Below, one piece after another: positions 6,738 through 6,907 of a stretch of DNA of 6,907 nucleotides. A model generated the notes under the pieces. That model searched no databases and was not told the origin of the DNA. It saw nothing but the letters and a program-made list of their open reading frames with translations. The position numbers and the translations under genes were made by a program. Each line of letters starts with the position of its first letter. Positions within the stretch are counted from its first letter, which is position 1. This DNA comes from Anaerolineae bacterium (GTDB taxonomy: Bacteria > Chloroflexota > Anaerolineae > SpSt-313): positions 1 through 6,907 of the forward strand of contig JAIMBM010000160.1 in assembly GCA_023511475.1 (NCBI GenBank), in the 5' to 3' direction.

Positions 6738-6748
6738 AAGGCCTCCCC
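6728..6748. promoter_or_regulatory. Dyad overlapping the acsV -35 element (operator or upstream terminator stem)
   Basis: The arms ggggag (6728-6733) and ctcccc (6743-6748) are perfectly complementary around a 9-base centre. With a one-base bulge they extend to gagggggag/ctcccctc (6725-6733 with 6743-6750). The dyad covers the -35 hexamer at 6732-6737. It could be an operator for a repressor or activator. It could instead be the terminator stem of a gene entering from beyond the right edge, although no clear U-tract follows. Confidence 0.3.
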
Positions 6749-6839
6749 TCGCTGCTATTCGGACTCGCGTTCAGTGCATAGCACGGAGGCAGGCTGCTGG
6801 TAGCCCTGCATATCGTGATCGGCTTTGCGCCGGCTCGTC

Positions 6840-6889
6840 GGGGAACCCCTGCCCCTGGCCCCCTCCCCGTTCAGGGGCGGACAGGGGGC
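6840..6889. repeat. GC-rich intergenic inverted-repeat cluster
   Basis: This C/G-tract cluster contains nested inverted pairs: gcccctg (6851-6857) with caggggc (6872-6878), gccccct (6858-6864) with agggggc (6883-6889), and a gggg-aa-cccc run at 6840-6849. It resembles the dispersed GC-rich intergenic repeats common in some Chloroflexota and other GC-rich genomes, and it could also form a transcription-terminating stem. The stretch between it and the dyad (6749-6839) shows no gene or site I can support, and the AT-rich last 17 bases show nothing recognisable. Confidence 0.45.
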
Positions 6890-6907
6890 AAGAATCTTTA
6901 ACAATTG

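Overview
The window is GC-rich bacterial chromosomal DNA with four genes. Three lie on the minus strand. The fourth, the transposase of an apparently intact insertion sequence (IS), lies on the plus strand between them. The organism is probably an anaerobe with a Wood-Ljungdahl-type C1 pathway. An AcsE-like methyltransferase, an RACo-like corrinoid activator and a large Chloroflexota-style membrane glycosyltransferase together suggest Chloroflexota. That is an inference from gene content and style, not a proof.

Layout: (1) 32-2359, minus: a GT-C membrane glycosyltransferase with two tandem, mutually similar C-terminal soluble domains. It has a good RBS, a leader of about 145 nt with two competing hairpins, and a sigma70-like promoter (TTGACC, 17 bp, TACAAT) at 2512-2540. 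(2) 2548-3924: an IS of about 1.38 kb encoding a DDE integrase-type transposase. Each end carries two copies of a motif of about 20 bp, 35-36 bp apart, giving extended imperfect terminal inverted repeats TGT...ACA. (3) 3927-4730, minus: an AcsE-type methyltetrahydrofolate:corrinoid protein methyltransferase. (4) 4738-6597, minus: an RACo/AcsV-type [2Fe-2S] ASKHA ATPase that reductively reactivates corrinoid proteins. (5) 6598-6907: a structured leader, a near-consensus sigma70-like promoter (TTGACT, 17 bp, TACAAT), a dyad over its -35 element, an unassigned stretch, and a GC-rich inverted-repeat cluster at the window edge.

The RACo and AcsE-like genes form one translationally coupled unit read from the promoter at 6709-6737. 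The methyltransferase would move a methyl group between methyl-THF and a corrinoid protein, and the activator would rescue that protein when its cobalt is oxidised to Co(II). Neither the corrinoid protein nor CODH/ACS is encoded here. The IS ends 2 bp from the methyltransferase stop codon and 7 bp from the glycosyltransferase -35 element, so both neighbours look undamaged. I see no target-site duplication. I found no clearly new biological system. The most notable items are the double-motif IS ends, the position of the insertion, the structured leader of the corrinoid-activation operon, and the duplicated C-terminal domain of the glycosyltransferase.
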